Shown here in pieces: positions 44,412 to 53,538 of a stretch of DNA of 64,000 bases; within the stretch, counting starts at the first letter, position 1, and each line of letters starts with the position of its first letter. The notes under the pieces were generated by a model. It did no database searches, was not told the origin of the DNA, and was given only the letters and a program-made list of their open reading frames with translations. The position numbers and the translations under genes are program-made. Origin of the DNA: Pseudomonas mangrovi (GTDB lineage Bacteria > Pseudomonadota > Gammaproteobacteria > Pseudomonadales > Pseudomonadaceae); assembly GCF_003052585.1 (NCBI RefSeq), contig NZ_QASN01000020.1:310001-374000 (forward strand), given 5' to 3'.

Positions 44412-44614
44412 GGTAAGTCATGCGAGTGTAGTGTCTTACACGCAGGACTCCTAGCCGATCCTCCGATTTGGCCTTGAAGTCGTTGATTTGAAAAATGTTT
44501 TCGGCGAGGGTTGACGGTCGTTGAAAGCCTCCATAGAATGCGCGCCACTTCCACGGTGAACTTGAAAGAGAACACTGCGGAAGCCGGAAAAATCTGTTGT
44601 AAGTTCCGGGCCGC

Positions 44615-44690
44615 GTCCCCTTCGTCTAGTGGCCTAGGACACCGCCCTTTCACGGCGGTAACAGGGGTTCGAGTCCCCTAGGGGACGCCA
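44615..44690 (+). tRNA. tRNA-Glu (anticodon TTC)
   Basis: This 76-nt cloverleaf has acceptor GTCCCCT/AGGGGAC, anticodon loop CTTTCAC, T-loop GTTCGAGTC and an encoded CCA. It is two bases before tRNA-Gly in the same transcript. Confidence 0.98.
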
Positions 44691-44692
44691 TT

Positions 44693-44768
<76 letters not shown>

Positions 44769-44803
44769 GATACAGTGCCAGCATCGCGGCGTGATGCTGG
44801 ACG

Positions 44804-44835
44804 AAAAGCCCACACGGAAACGGGTGGGCTTTTTT
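44804..44835 (+). terminator. Intrinsic terminator of the tRNA-Glu/tRNA-Gly unit
   Basis: AAAAGCCCAC/GTGGGCTTTT is followed by T residues. A further hairpin CCAGCATC/GATGCTGG at 44778-44800 lies between it and the tRNA and may define the processing end. Confidence 0.92.
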
Positions 44836-44912
44836 GTTGCCTGCGAAAAAAGTGCTTGCGGACAAGTGCAGGCGTTGCTCTTGTCCGACTGCTCCGTGCC
44901 GCCAGAGGCGAC

Positions 44913-45401
44913 TCAGTGGGCGTGGTGCTGCATGCCTGCGCCCGCTCCAGGGGCGTCCGGGGCCTGCTTGCGCACCATCACCTCGATCTGCACTTCACCG
45001 GCTTTCTCGAACTGCAGCGTCAGTGGGAAGCGCTCGCCATCCTTCGCCTGGCGCGGCAGCTCGAACAACATCACGTGGAAGCCCATCGGCGCCAGCCTGG
45101 CTTCGCCGCCAGCGGGAATGTCGATGGCCGGCACCTGCTGCATCTTCATCACCTCGCCGACGTGCCGGTGTTCATGCAGCTCGGCCTTGCCCGCCACTGG
45201 CGTGCTGGCGCCAAGCAGGCGGTCGCCCTCGCTGCCACTGTTGTGTACGACGAAGTAGGCCGCGGCGGCAGGCGCCACTGGCGGCATCTCGCGAGACCAG
45301 GCTTGTTCGATGTGCAGGTCGCCGACACTGTAGTCCTGTGCCTGGGCAAACAGCGCAGGCAATAACAGGCTCAGACCGAGCAGGGTTTTGGTCAGGGTCA
45401 T
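44913..45401 (-). CDS. Periplasmic copper chaperone PCu(A)C
   Basis: This 162-residue secreted protein has a signal peptide cleaved near residue 21 (AQA/QDY). The copper motif H-x10-M-x21-H-x-M is exact: His76, Met87, His109, Met111. The C-terminus is His-rich (MQHHAH). Proteins of this family deliver Cu(I) to the CuA or CuB site of cytochrome oxidase or take part in copper uptake. Its ATG overlaps the stop of the PepSY gene (ATGA), so it is the last gene of a coupled operon. Confidence 0.93.
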   Translation of the reverse strand: MTLTKTLLGLSLLLPALFAQAQDYSVGDLHIEQAWSREMPPVAPAAAAYFVVHNSGSEGDRLLGASTPVAGKAELHEHRHVGEVMKMQQVPAIDIPAGGEARLAPMGFHVMLFELPRQAKDGERFPLTLQFEKAGEVQIEVMVRKQAPDAPGAGAGMQHHAH

Positions 45402-46900
45402 GGGGTGGTACCTCCGGTGATTGCGGATGGAAGGGGTCTTCGTGTTCTGCCGCGCAGGCGTCGCCAGCCGAGCACGCTGCCGCTGAGGCAGATGAGCAGG
45501 CCGCCGAGGCTGGCCAGCCACATCCACAGGTCCCACAGCGGGCGTTGCTGCAACAGCGGCAACCAGTCCCAGCTGTGCAGCAGGCTGAACAGCCAGCGTG
45601 AGCCGCGACGGCTTTCGTCGAGCTGGCTCAGTACCGCGCCGCTGCGCGGGTCCAGGTGCAGCCAGGTCTGTGCCGGATCGTTGAAGCGTACCCGCAGGAT
45701 CGGCAGCGGTCGTTCCAGATGGCCGAGCATGCTGTGTTCGCTGCGAGCGTAATAGTAGAAATCGTACGCCGTCAGCTGCTCGACCTGCGGGGAGTCGTGC
45801 GGGCGGATGGCTTGTGCCGCGCGCAGCAGTTCGGCATCCGGCAGTCGCTGCAGGGGCGCGCTGCCATCCATTGCAAGCAGGGCGCTGGTACCCTGGGCAT
45901 CGATGCCGAGCAGGTAGCCCCGTCCACCGACCAGGCGCCAGTGCAGCTCGCTTGGCTGCAGACCGTGCTGCTGGAATACCTGCAAGGCTTGGCCGGCGGG
46001 CAGGGGGAAGGCTTCGGCGCGCAGCTCGCCGCCCTGGTAGGCAGAAATGTCCAGGGGCGTGGCGTTGTCGAACAGCCGCCACGGGTTCATCGACATCAGT
46101 CCGCTGAAGATCCAGGTCAGCGCCAGCAGGCCGAACAGCAGGCCGCCGATGTGGTGCCAGCGCGCCAGTCCCCGATAAGGGCTGCGCGAGCCGCTGCGAT
46201 AGGGTCGGACCAGGCGCCAGCGCAGGGTGCCGACGATGATTCCGAGCAGGGTCATCAGGGTTGCAGCCAGCGCCAGGTAGATCACCAGATCGCTCCACCA
46301 GCGATCCAGCACACCGCCGCGCAGCGGGTAGAGCCAGTGCAGCCAGGCACCGACCCAGTTCCAGGCGCGTTCCGTGGCGCTGGCATCGCGCACCACCTCG
46401 CCGCTGCGGCTGGAGATGTAGAGCAGCGTGCCGTTTTCCAGCTCGACCCGATGCAGCGGCCGCTCACCATCCAGTGCCCGCGAATGGCTCCAGGCGTCCT
46501 CGTTCACCAGGCCGCGATAGTGCATGGCCTGCTCGCCACCGAACTGCCGGGCGGCGGCCAGCGCGTCCACTTCGCCTGCCGCTTCCAGGCGCTCGCCGCT
46601 GCGCGCATCCACGGCGATGCTGCGCGGACCGTAGCGCAGCAGGTAGCGCGGCGTACCGGCCACCGTACTCAGGCGGATGGCGCTTGGCGGTTGCGCTTCG
46701 CCACTGGCTGCCAGTGCCTGCGAAAGCGGCACGCAGCAGCCCTCTGCCGACAGTGGCGGCAACTGCGCCAGGTGCTCACGCTGGGTCAGCTTGGGATAGC
46801 CGACGTAGAGCATCACCAGACCCGAGAAGAACCACAGGACCATCAGCAGGCACAGGCCGATGCCGAGCCAGCGGTGCCACAGATAGAAATGGCGTTTCAT
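45398..46900 (-). CDS. PepSY-associated transmembrane protein
   Basis: This 500-residue inner-membrane protein has a PepSY_TM architecture. TM1 is at about 10-33 (HRWLGIGLCLLMVLWFFSGLVMLY), with central segments near 205-228 and 252-272 and a final one near 458-480. Conserved HRW, WHHIGG and HSWDW His/Trp positions recall haem- or metal-reductase-like relatives of the family. It begins 2 nt after the TonB receptor stop and overlaps the PCu(A)C start, fixing it in this metal operon. Confidence 0.88.
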   Translation of the reverse strand: MKRHFYLWHRWLGIGLCLLMVLWFFSGLVMLYVGYPKLTQREHLAQLPPLSAEGCCVPLSQALAASGEAQPPSAIRLSTVAGTPRYLLRYGPRSIAVDARSGERLEAAGEVDALAAARQFGGEQAMHYRGLVNEDAWSHSRALDGERPLHRVELENGTLLYISSRSGEVVRDASATERAWNWVGAWLHWLYPLRGGVLDRWWSDLVIYLALAATLMTLLGIIVGTLRWRLVRPYRSGSRSPYRGLARWHHIGGLLFGLLALTWIFSGLMSMNPWRLFDNATPLDISAYQGGELRAEAFPLPAGQALQVFQQHGLQPSELHWRLVGGRGYLLGIDAQGTSALLAMDGSAPLQRLPDAELLRAAQAIRPHDSPQVEQLTAYDFYYYARSEHSMLGHLERPLPILRVRFNDPAQTWLHLDPRSGAVLSQLDESRRGSRWLFSLLHSWDWLPLLQQRPLWDLWMWLASLGGLLICLSGSVLGWRRLRGRTRRPLPSAITGGTTP

Positions 46901-46902
46901 GC

Positions 46903-49059
46903 TCAGAACCGCAGGTCCAGTGCCACATCGAAGGCGCGCGGCGCGCCCATGTAGTACTGGCCACCATAAGCCTGCCTGGCGTAGACCTCGTCGGTGAGGT
47001 TGCGCAGCCGCGCCGTGAGCGCCGTGTGTTCATCGAAACGATAGCGGGCGAAGGCGCCGTAGAGAATGTAGGAGGGCACTCGGGTGGTGTTGGCTGTGCT
47101 CGCATAGGCCGAGGAGACGTAGCGTGAGTCCACCCCCAGTTGCACCGCCGAGGTCGGGCTGTAGGTCAGCCAGGCGTTGGCCACACTCCGCGGAACGTTG
47201 GCCGGCTGGTTGCCTTCGCGGGAGACAGCGATGCCGCCGACGTTGTCGGTAAAGTCGTCGAAGCGCGCCCGGACATGGGCATAGTTGGCCTCGGCGAGTA
47301 GCTGCGGGGTGAGCTGGAAGCGGCCGGCCAGCTCGATACCGCGTGAGGTCTGCTGGCCAGCCTGGACGAAGTTGCTCGGATTGCTGGCATCGCGCACGGC
47401 GAAGTCGCGGCGGACGATCTGGTACAGCGCGACCGTGGCCGAGCCGCGACCGTCGAGGAAGTCGAACTTGCTGCCGAGCTCCCACTGCTCACCCTTGGAC
47501 AGGTCGAACAGACCGACATTGGAGTAGGTCGCCGAGGCCAGCGAGCCGGCCGGCAGGTCCGCCGAGGTGCTGTACTGCAGATAGAGGTTCGCCGCCGGGG
47601 TGAGCTCGTAGAGCAGGCCGAGGCGGCCGCTGATCGGCTCCCAACTGCGGGCGAAGAATGCCGGGCTGGTAGGGGAGACGGCGGCGTAATTGTCGACCTG
47701 CATCTGCAGGTCGTCGTAACGCAGGCCGCTGAGCAGCGCGAGGCGCTCGCTCAGTTGCAGGTGGTATTCCAGAAACAGCGCACGGCTGTCGACCTGATGC
47801 CGACGTTGCTTCTGCAGGCCGCTGGCCATGCCGGGGATGGCGTAGAAGCTGCCGGGGTCGAAATGGTCAGCGTTGACATTGTCGAAGACTCCACCGGATC
47901 GGGGATACAGCGTCTGACGCATGCGGGAAATATCCAGCCCCAGCGACCACTGGCTGGCCCGGCCGAACAGCTGATGGTCATGGCGCAGCTCCAGACGGTT
48001 GCCGAGCATGCTCTGCTGGTGCCGCTGCAGGTAGGCGGCCGATCGTTCGACCCGGGTGTTGCCGGGCAGGTAGCGATAGCCTTCCAGATTGCGGTAATCG
48101 CGCTGTCCGGCGTAGTGGTAGAGGGTGTTCTGCAGGCTGCTCTGTTCGCTCACGCGGTAATCGATGATCGAACGCGCCCAGCGCACCCGTTGCTCGTAAC
48201 GGCCGTCGGCAACGTTGTAATTCTCGAAGCGGCGGCTCTTGTCGATCGTCATCGTCCGGCCCGTCCCGTTGAGGACGGGAGAGCCCCAGTAGGGACTGTC
48301 TTCCTTATCTTCCAGGTACTCCAGCGCCAGGGTGTGGCTCAGTTGCGGGGTCAGGTCGCTGAGTAGGGAAAAGCCCAGGCTGCGTGTCTCGCGCTCGTTG
48401 CGATCGATGTAGCCATTACTGTTGCCCTGGCTGAAGTCCAGGCGGGCGAAGTGGCGCGTATCGGGGCCGTCACCCAGGGGCTGGTTGATGCCGAAGGCCA
48501 GCTCGGATTCGTCGAAGCTGCCATAGCGCAGTCGACCTTCGAGCACCTGTTCGTCACGGCTGGCCACCTTGCTGATGGCGTTGATCGAGCCGCCGACGGC
48601 GCCCGCACCATAGAGAAAGGTGGAGGGCCCCCCGATCAGTTCGACGCGGTCGATCATCCAGGCGTCGATCGGTCTGGCGGCGCTGCCGTAGCCCAGGTTG
48701 ATGCCGTTGAACAGCTGGGTGACCTGGTTCTGGGTAAAGCCGCGGTAGGCGATGAAACTACCGTAGCCGGGGTTGGCGGAGGCATTGATGCCGGTCATAC
48801 CGTTGAGTACTTCCTGGGTATCGCGGGCGCCACGCGCCTCGATCACGGCACGGCTGGCGACGCTCACCGAGGCGGGTGTCTGACGAGCGCTCAGGCCCAG
48901 GCGCGAACCGGTGTTGATCGGCTCATCGAGGACTAGCCCCGAAGGCGCGCTGCCGACGGTGGCGGTGACGGTGCTGCTGGGCAGGTTGAGACTGTCCTGC
49001 GCCCAGGCGCAGGGTGCGCTGCCGACGAGCAGCGCCAGGGTGGTGAGGCGAATGGACAT
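46903..49059 (-). CDS. TonB-dependent outer-membrane receptor, probably metal or metallophore uptake
   Basis: This 718-residue receptor has a signal peptide to about residue 20 (AWA/QDS). A plug domain (about 55-165) includes DTQEVLNGMTGI, FIAYRGFTQNQVTQLFNGI and DRVELIGGPSTFLYGAGAVGGSINAISK. A 22-strand-type barrel ends in Phe (VALDLRF). Plug sequence places it with the ferric-siderophore receptor class, but the operon partners (DUF2946, PepSY, PCu(A)C) point to copper. No N-terminal signalling extension is present, so it does not control an ECF sigma factor directly. Confidence 0.9.
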   Translation of the reverse strand: MSIRLTTLALLVGSAPCAWAQDSLNLPSSTVTATVGSAPSGLVLDEPINTGSRLGLSARQTPASVSVASRAVIEARGARDTQEVLNGMTGINASANPGYGSFIAYRGFTQNQVTQLFNGINLGYGSAARPIDAWMIDRVELIGGPSTFLYGAGAVGGSINAISKVASRDEQVLEGRLRYGSFDESELAFGINQPLGDGPDTRHFARLDFSQGNSNGYIDRNERETRSLGFSLLSDLTPQLSHTLALEYLEDKEDSPYWGSPVLNGTGRTMTIDKSRRFENYNVADGRYEQRVRWARSIIDYRVSEQSSLQNTLYHYAGQRDYRNLEGYRYLPGNTRVERSAAYLQRHQQSMLGNRLELRHDHQLFGRASQWSLGLDISRMRQTLYPRSGGVFDNVNADHFDPGSFYAIPGMASGLQKQRRHQVDSRALFLEYHLQLSERLALLSGLRYDDLQMQVDNYAAVSPTSPAFFARSWEPISGRLGLLYELTPAANLYLQYSTSADLPAGSLASATYSNVGLFDLSKGEQWELGSKFDFLDGRGSATVALYQIVRRDFAVRDASNPSNFVQAGQQTSRGIELAGRFQLTPQLLAEANYAHVRARFDDFTDNVGGIAVSREGNQPANVPRSVANAWLTYSPTSAVQLGVDSRYVSSAYASTANTTRVPSYILYGAFARYRFDEHTALTARLRNLTDEVYARQAYGGQYYMGAPRAFDVALDLRF

Positions 49060-49125
49060 GCATGGCTTCCAGGCTGAGGTGTGGCGCCCCGGAGCGGCAG
49101 GTGAAACCGCGCCGCAAGGACGTTT

Positions 49126-49521
49126 TCAGTACGCAGGAAGCTGTAGCGGGGAAGCACGAGGGTTGGCGGTAGGCCAGCGATCGCGGATTGCGTCGCTCGG
49201 CAGAAGAGGCGGCAGAGGGACACTGCGGGACAGCGCCAGCAGGCCTATCAGTCCGAAGAAGGCCGCCAGGATGATTGCTGAAAACGTAGAAGTCAGAACA
49301 CAGTTGCCGCCACTAACGGGGCTGGGCGGAACAATGCCTGTGCCGTTCAGATCGGCTCCGGCAGCGACGTTGCCATCGAACGAGCAGAACTGGCCATCCA
49401 GGCCGCTGAGCTGCAAGCCGGCCATCTGACCGTGACCGATGGCACAGACGAACGCGCCGAAGAGGATGCTGAAGTACAGCACCCAGGCGGTCAGTGAGCG
49501 TTGGCGGCGGTTTGGTCTCAT
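49126..49521 (-). CDS. DUF2946 family protein
   Basis: This 131-residue protein has an N-terminal hydrophobic segment (WVLYFSILFGAFVCAIGHG), a periplasmic middle with Cys residues (GQFCSFDG and GGNCVLTS) and a second membrane span (IILAAFFGLIGLLAL). The family is typically found beside TonB-dependent copper receptors. It is the first gene of the four-gene operon. The ATG at 49521 is preferred over an upstream TTG at 49530. Confidence 0.82.
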   Translation of the reverse strand: MRPNRRQRSLTAWVLYFSILFGAFVCAIGHGQMAGLQLSGLDGQFCSFDGNVAAGADLNGTGIVPPSPVSGGNCVLTSTFSAIILAAFFGLIGLLALSRSVPLPPLLPSDAIRDRWPTANPRASPLQLPAY

Positions 49522-49600
49522 GGGGCGCAACTCTAGATCATCCGCTTGGGGTTGCCCATGGTGCGGGTCAATCTGCTGGCTGCGTCACAGTGCCTCGCCT

Positions 49601-50008
49601 TCAGTGCCGACTGCCGTTTTCGGACATGGAGAGCAACTGCTTTTCCTGGTTCCAGTCGAAGGGAGCACCGTCCTGTTCGGCCTGGTGGCGACGCTCGTCG
49701 AGCTCCTGGAACAGAGAGATTTCATCGTCCGGCATGTAGTGCAGGCAGTCTCCACCGAAAAACCACAGCAGGTCGCGGGGCACCAGGTGCGCCACTTGCG
49801 GATAGCGGTGGAACACCTGACAGATGAGGTCCTGACCCAGGTGGCGCTCCTCGGGGATGTCCGGCAGAGACATCAGCAACTCATCGAAGCGCTCGAGAAA
49901 GAGTGCATGGCTTTCCTCGGAAACCTGCTCCGCTTCACCCATGGCCATGAGAATGGTGCGCAGGTGCGCGAGCATGGCGAGGTGATGATCTAGATGGGAT
50001 TTGCTCAT
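49601..50008 (-). CDS. Conserved hypothetical protein upstream of the metal operon
   Basis: This 135-residue acidic soluble protein has the sequence feel of pseudomonad hypotheticals (LDHHLAMLAHLRTILMAMGEAE, LFLERFDELLMSLPDIPEERHLGQDLICQVFHRYPQVAHLVPRDLLWFFGGDCLHYM). The start MSKSHLD is chosen by a GTAGG site; upstream in-frame residues are Arg-rich and unlikely. Function is unknown. Confidence 0.8.
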   Translation of the reverse strand: MSKSHLDHHLAMLAHLRTILMAMGEAEQVSEESHALFLERFDELLMSLPDIPEERHLGQDLICQVFHRYPQVAHLVPRDLLWFFGGDCLHYMPDDEISLFQELDERRHQAEQDGAPFDWNQEKQLLSMSENGSRH

Positions 50009-50148
50009 GGGATACCTACGTCTTTTTTGCGGGCGTCTGTGCGGGCGGCGGATTATAGGGGCGCCGCCGCCCATTGTCGTTCTACGGGCGTGTTCGTTAC
50101 TGGTTTAGGGCCTGGCTCTGGCGGCATGGTTCCGAACCGCCGCGACCC

Positions 50149-50184
50149 CTGGTCGGCGCGCCCTGGCTCTGGCGCGCCGACCAG
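50149..50184 (-). terminator. Strong hairpin after fadE
   Basis: A perfect 14-bp stem CTGGTCGGCGCGCC/GGCGCGCCGACCAG with an 8-nt loop lies 18 nt past the fadE stop. There is no T-run on the minus strand. Confidence 0.65.
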
Positions 50185-50202
50185 GATGAGCGGGGGCGGG
50201 AA

Positions 50203-52665
50203 TCAGGCGCCGGGAGCCGGTTGCTTGTCGCTGCGGGCCGGCTGCAGGTCTTCCTTGGCGAAGTCGTCCACCGCGATGACCTCTGCTCTGGCGGCTTCGG
50301 TGGTGCGCAATTGGGCGATCTCCTCGCTGGTAAACAGCGTGGACGCCTCGGCGGCATCCAGCGGGTCCTGGCCGGGAGTGGGTTGTAGCTCGCCGCTGCG
50401 CAACGCCTTGCCCAGTCGCGTGAACAGGCTGCGCGAGGCGTTCAGGCTGGCGTAGGCATGGCGCAGGGCACCTTGCGGATCCTGCGGGTCATCCGAGCGA
50501 TACAGGCCACCGAGCAGGCTTTCCAGTGCCGGGTCGCCGTCCGGTCGGGAGAGTATCTGGGCGACTTCGGCGTCCAGTGCATCGCTTGGACCTGCATGGC
50601 GTCGGCCGAGGGGAAATACCAGCGGGGTGAGCAGGCAGCCGACGATGCGGTTGGGGAAGTTTGCCAGCAGAGCCTGCAGGGCTTCCTCGGCGCCGCGCAG
50701 GCATTCGGCCATGGACCAGTGCAGCAGGGGTTCCTGCTCGACCGGGTTGCCCTCGTCATGGAAGCGTTTGAGTGCCGCAGAACCGAGGTACAGGTAGCTG
50801 AGAACGTCACCCAGGCGCGCCGAGAGTCGCTCACGACGCTTCAGCTCGCCGCCGAGCATCAGCATGCTGCAGTCGGCGAGCAGAGCGAAGGCTGCCGCCA
50901 GCCGGTTCAGTGCGCGGTAGTGCGGGCGGGTCACCGCGGTGCCCGGCGCCTGATCCAGATGTCCCATGCTCAACCCCAGCAGCAGCGTGCTGGCGGCGTT
51001 GCCGATGGCGAAACCGACGTGTTCGAGCAGCAGATCGTCGAACTGCTCGACGGCCTTTTCCTGATCCGGCTCATCGGCGACGCGCATCTCGCGCAGCACG
51101 AAGGGATGGCAGCGGATCGCACCCTGGCCGAAGATCATCAGATTGCGCGACAGGATGTTGGCGCCTTCCACGGTGATGAAGATCGGCGCGGCCTGCCAGG
51201 AGCGGCCCAGGTAGTTGCGCGGGCCGAGAATGATGCCCTTGCCGCCGTGGATGTCCATGGCGTGGCTGATGCACTCGCGGCCACGCTCGGTCAGGTGGTA
51301 CTTGAGGATCGCCGAGAGCACCGAGGGTTTCTCGCCCAGATCGACTGCGTTGGCGGTGAGGATGCGCGCACTGTCCATCAGCCAGGCGTTGCCGGCGATG
51401 CGCGCCAGTGGCGCCTGGATGCCCTCGAAGGCCGCCAGGGGTACGCCGAACTGTTCGCGGATCTGGCTGTAACGACCGCTGGCATAGCCGCAGGCCTTGG
51501 CGGCGCTGGTACCGACTGCGGGCAGTGAAATCGAACGCCCCACCGAGAGGCAGTTCATCAGCATCATCCAGCCTTTGCCGATCATCTCCTGTCCGCCGAT
51601 CACCCATTCCAACGGGATGAACACATCCTTGCCGGAGTTGGGGCCGTTCATGAAGGCTGCGCCCAGCGGCACGTGACGACGGCCGATTTCGACACCGGGG
51701 GTGTCGGTCGGAATCAGTGCCAGGGTGATGCCCAGCTCCTCTTCGGTGCCGAGCAGGCGGTCTGGATCGTAGACCTTGAATGCCAGGCCGAGGAGCGTCG
51801 CGACCGGCCCCAGGGTGATGTAGCGCTTCTCCCAGTTAAGGCGCAGGCCGAGCACTTCCTTGCCCTGCCACATGTCGCGGCAGACGATGCCGCTGTCGGT
51901 CATCGCCCCTGCGTCGGAGCCAGCATTGGGCGCGGTCAGGGCAAAGCAGGGGATGTCGTCACCACGCGCCAGGCGCGGCAGGTAATGGTTGCGCTGTTCT
52001 TCTGTGCCGTAGTGCATCAGCAGCTCGGCCGGGCCGAGCGAGTTGGGCACCATGACGGTGGTCGCCAGATCGCCGCTGCGGGTCGCCAGTTTCATCACGA
52101 TCTGTGAGTGGGCATAGGCGGAAAAACCCTTGCCGCCGTATTCCTTGGGGATGATCAGGGCGAAGAAGCCTTCCTGCTTGATGTAGGCCCAGGTTTCCGG
52201 CGACAGGTCCATGCGCTGGCCGACGTCCCAGTCACTGACCATGGCGCAGAGGGTTTCGGTCGGCCCGTCAACGAAGGCCTGTTCCTCCTCGGTCAGACGC
52301 GCGCGCGGGTAGCCGTGCAAGGTGTCCCAGTTCGGTCGGCCGCTGAACAGCTCGCCGTCCCACCAGACGCTGCCTGCCTCGATGGCGTCGCGCTCGGTGG
52401 CCGACATGGGAGGCAGAACCTTGCGGAACCATGCGTACACCGGGCCGCTGATGTACTGCCGGCGCAGTTCGGGCAGCGCGAGCGGGGCGGCGGCGATTAT
52501 CCACAGCAGCCAGAACAGCAGCAGCAACCAGGCCGGAACGTCCCCGGTCAGGCCTATGGCAAAAAGCAGCGCTGCGGCGCCGGCAAAGGCCGGGATGACC
52601 GGGGTGCGAAGGTGTGCGAGGAGGGTGACGCCAAGGAACAGAACCAGTAACCAGAGCAACAACAT
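50203..52665 (-). CDS. fadE: Acyl-CoA dehydrogenase FadE
   Basis: This 820-residue membrane-associated acyl-CoA dehydrogenase catalyses the first step of beta-oxidation. It has two or three N-terminal hydrophobic segments (about 2-20, 28-42 and 47-63) and an acyl-CoA dehydrogenase core (about 100-560, with FALTAPNAGSDAGAMTDSG and MDIHGGKGIILGPRNYLGR). A FadE-type C-terminal domain of about 250 residues follows. The long form matches gammaproteobacterial FadE. GGAG sits 7 nt before the chosen ATG; the frame is open upstream to 52743 without support. Confidence 0.93.
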   Translation of the reverse strand: MLLLWLLVLFLGVTLLAHLRTPVIPAFAGAAALLFAIGLTGDVPAWLLLLFWLLWIIAAAPLALPELRRQYISGPVYAWFRKVLPPMSATERDAIEAGSVWWDGELFSGRPNWDTLHGYPRARLTEEEQAFVDGPTETLCAMVSDWDVGQRMDLSPETWAYIKQEGFFALIIPKEYGGKGFSAYAHSQIVMKLATRSGDLATTVMVPNSLGPAELLMHYGTEEQRNHYLPRLARGDDIPCFALTAPNAGSDAGAMTDSGIVCRDMWQGKEVLGLRLNWEKRYITLGPVATLLGLAFKVYDPDRLLGTEEELGITLALIPTDTPGVEIGRRHVPLGAAFMNGPNSGKDVFIPLEWVIGGQEMIGKGWMMLMNCLSVGRSISLPAVGTSAAKACGYASGRYSQIREQFGVPLAAFEGIQAPLARIAGNAWLMDSARILTANAVDLGEKPSVLSAILKYHLTERGRECISHAMDIHGGKGIILGPRNYLGRSWQAAPIFITVEGANILSRNLMIFGQGAIRCHPFVLREMRVADEPDQEKAVEQFDDLLLEHVGFAIGNAASTLLLGLSMGHLDQAPGTAVTRPHYRALNRLAAAFALLADCSMLMLGGELKRRERLSARLGDVLSYLYLGSAALKRFHDEGNPVEQEPLLHWSMAECLRGAEEALQALLANFPNRIVGCLLTPLVFPLGRRHAGPSDALDAEVAQILSRPDGDPALESLLGGLYRSDDPQDPQGALRHAYASLNASRSLFTRLGKALRSGELQPTPGQDPLDAAEASTLFTSEEIAQLRTTEAARAEVIAVDDFAKEDLQPARSDKQPAPGA

Positions 52666-52809
52666 GGGGAATCTCCATCCGTGCGGCAAGAAGCGCCGCG
52701 AAGTCCGTACCATCAGAAGAATGGCTGCAGGGTCGGGGAGCATGGCCGAATCGCCATCGATAGTGGTCCGCTCGTCTCGCTAGACTGCAAATCAGCCAAG
52801 GAGGATGCA

Positions 52810-53436
52810 ATGGACCAATACCTGCGACCCGGTCGCTTCATCGATAGTGACCACCCCACAGTAGTCGAGTTCGCCGAATGCCACCGCGGCGTGAGTCGCG
52901 AACCGCTGGAACAGGCAGTTGCCCTCTACTACGCGGTGCGCGATGGCGTCCGCTACAACCCCTACCGCTTCAGTCGAGATCCCCAGCATCTGTGCGCCAG
53001 CCATGCGCTGGCGGATGGTGAGAGCTACTGCGTACCCAAGGCGCACCTGCTCGCTGCTTGCGCGCGGCACTGCGGGATACCCGCGCGTATCGGCCTGGCA
53101 GACGTGAGAAACCATCTCTCCACCGCAAAATTGCTGGAGTTGCTGCGCAGTGACGTGTTCGCCATGCACGGTTATACCGAGCTGTTCATCGACGGGCGCT
53201 GGGTCAAGGCGACGCCGGCATTCAATGCGCTGCTGTGCCAGATGTTCGGCGTCGCGCCGCTGGAATTCGATGGTCGCAACGACAGCATCTTCCACCCGTA
53301 CAACGACAGCGGTGAGCGTTACATGGAGTATCTGGTCGAGCACGGCAGTTTTGCCGAAGTGCCGGAGGCGTTGTTCTTCGGGCATCTGCGGCGGGTTTAT
53401 CCGCACCTGTTCGAGGCCGAGGGTGGTCGTGGCTGA
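52810..53436 (+). CDS. Transglutaminase-like cysteine protein
   Basis: This 208-residue cytoplasmic protein has a transglutaminase-core fold. The likely nucleophile is Cys74 in ESYCVPKAHLLAACARHCGIPARIGLADV and the likely His is His120 in MHGYTELFIDGRW. The third (Asp) position reads KATPAFN, so the triad is not complete by eye. AAGGAGG precedes the ATG. It is divergent from fadE. Confidence 0.85.
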   Translation: MDQYLRPGRFIDSDHPTVVEFAECHRGVSREPLEQAVALYYAVRDGVRYNPYRFSRDPQHLCASHALADGESYCVPKAHLLAACARHCGIPARIGLADVRNHLSTAKLLELLRSDVFAMHGYTELFIDGRWVKATPAFNALLCQMFGVAPLEFDGRNDSIFHPYNDSGERYMEYLVEHGSFAEVPEALFFGHLRRVYPHLFEAEGGRG

Positions 53437-53538
53437 GGGCAAGTATGCAGTCCTGACGCAAATGCCTGTCCCTTGCGCTTGCATTTGCTCTTTCGCGCCC
53501 TTACCTAAAGCGCTTCATCCCTCTTCCTGCGTGCTCCC

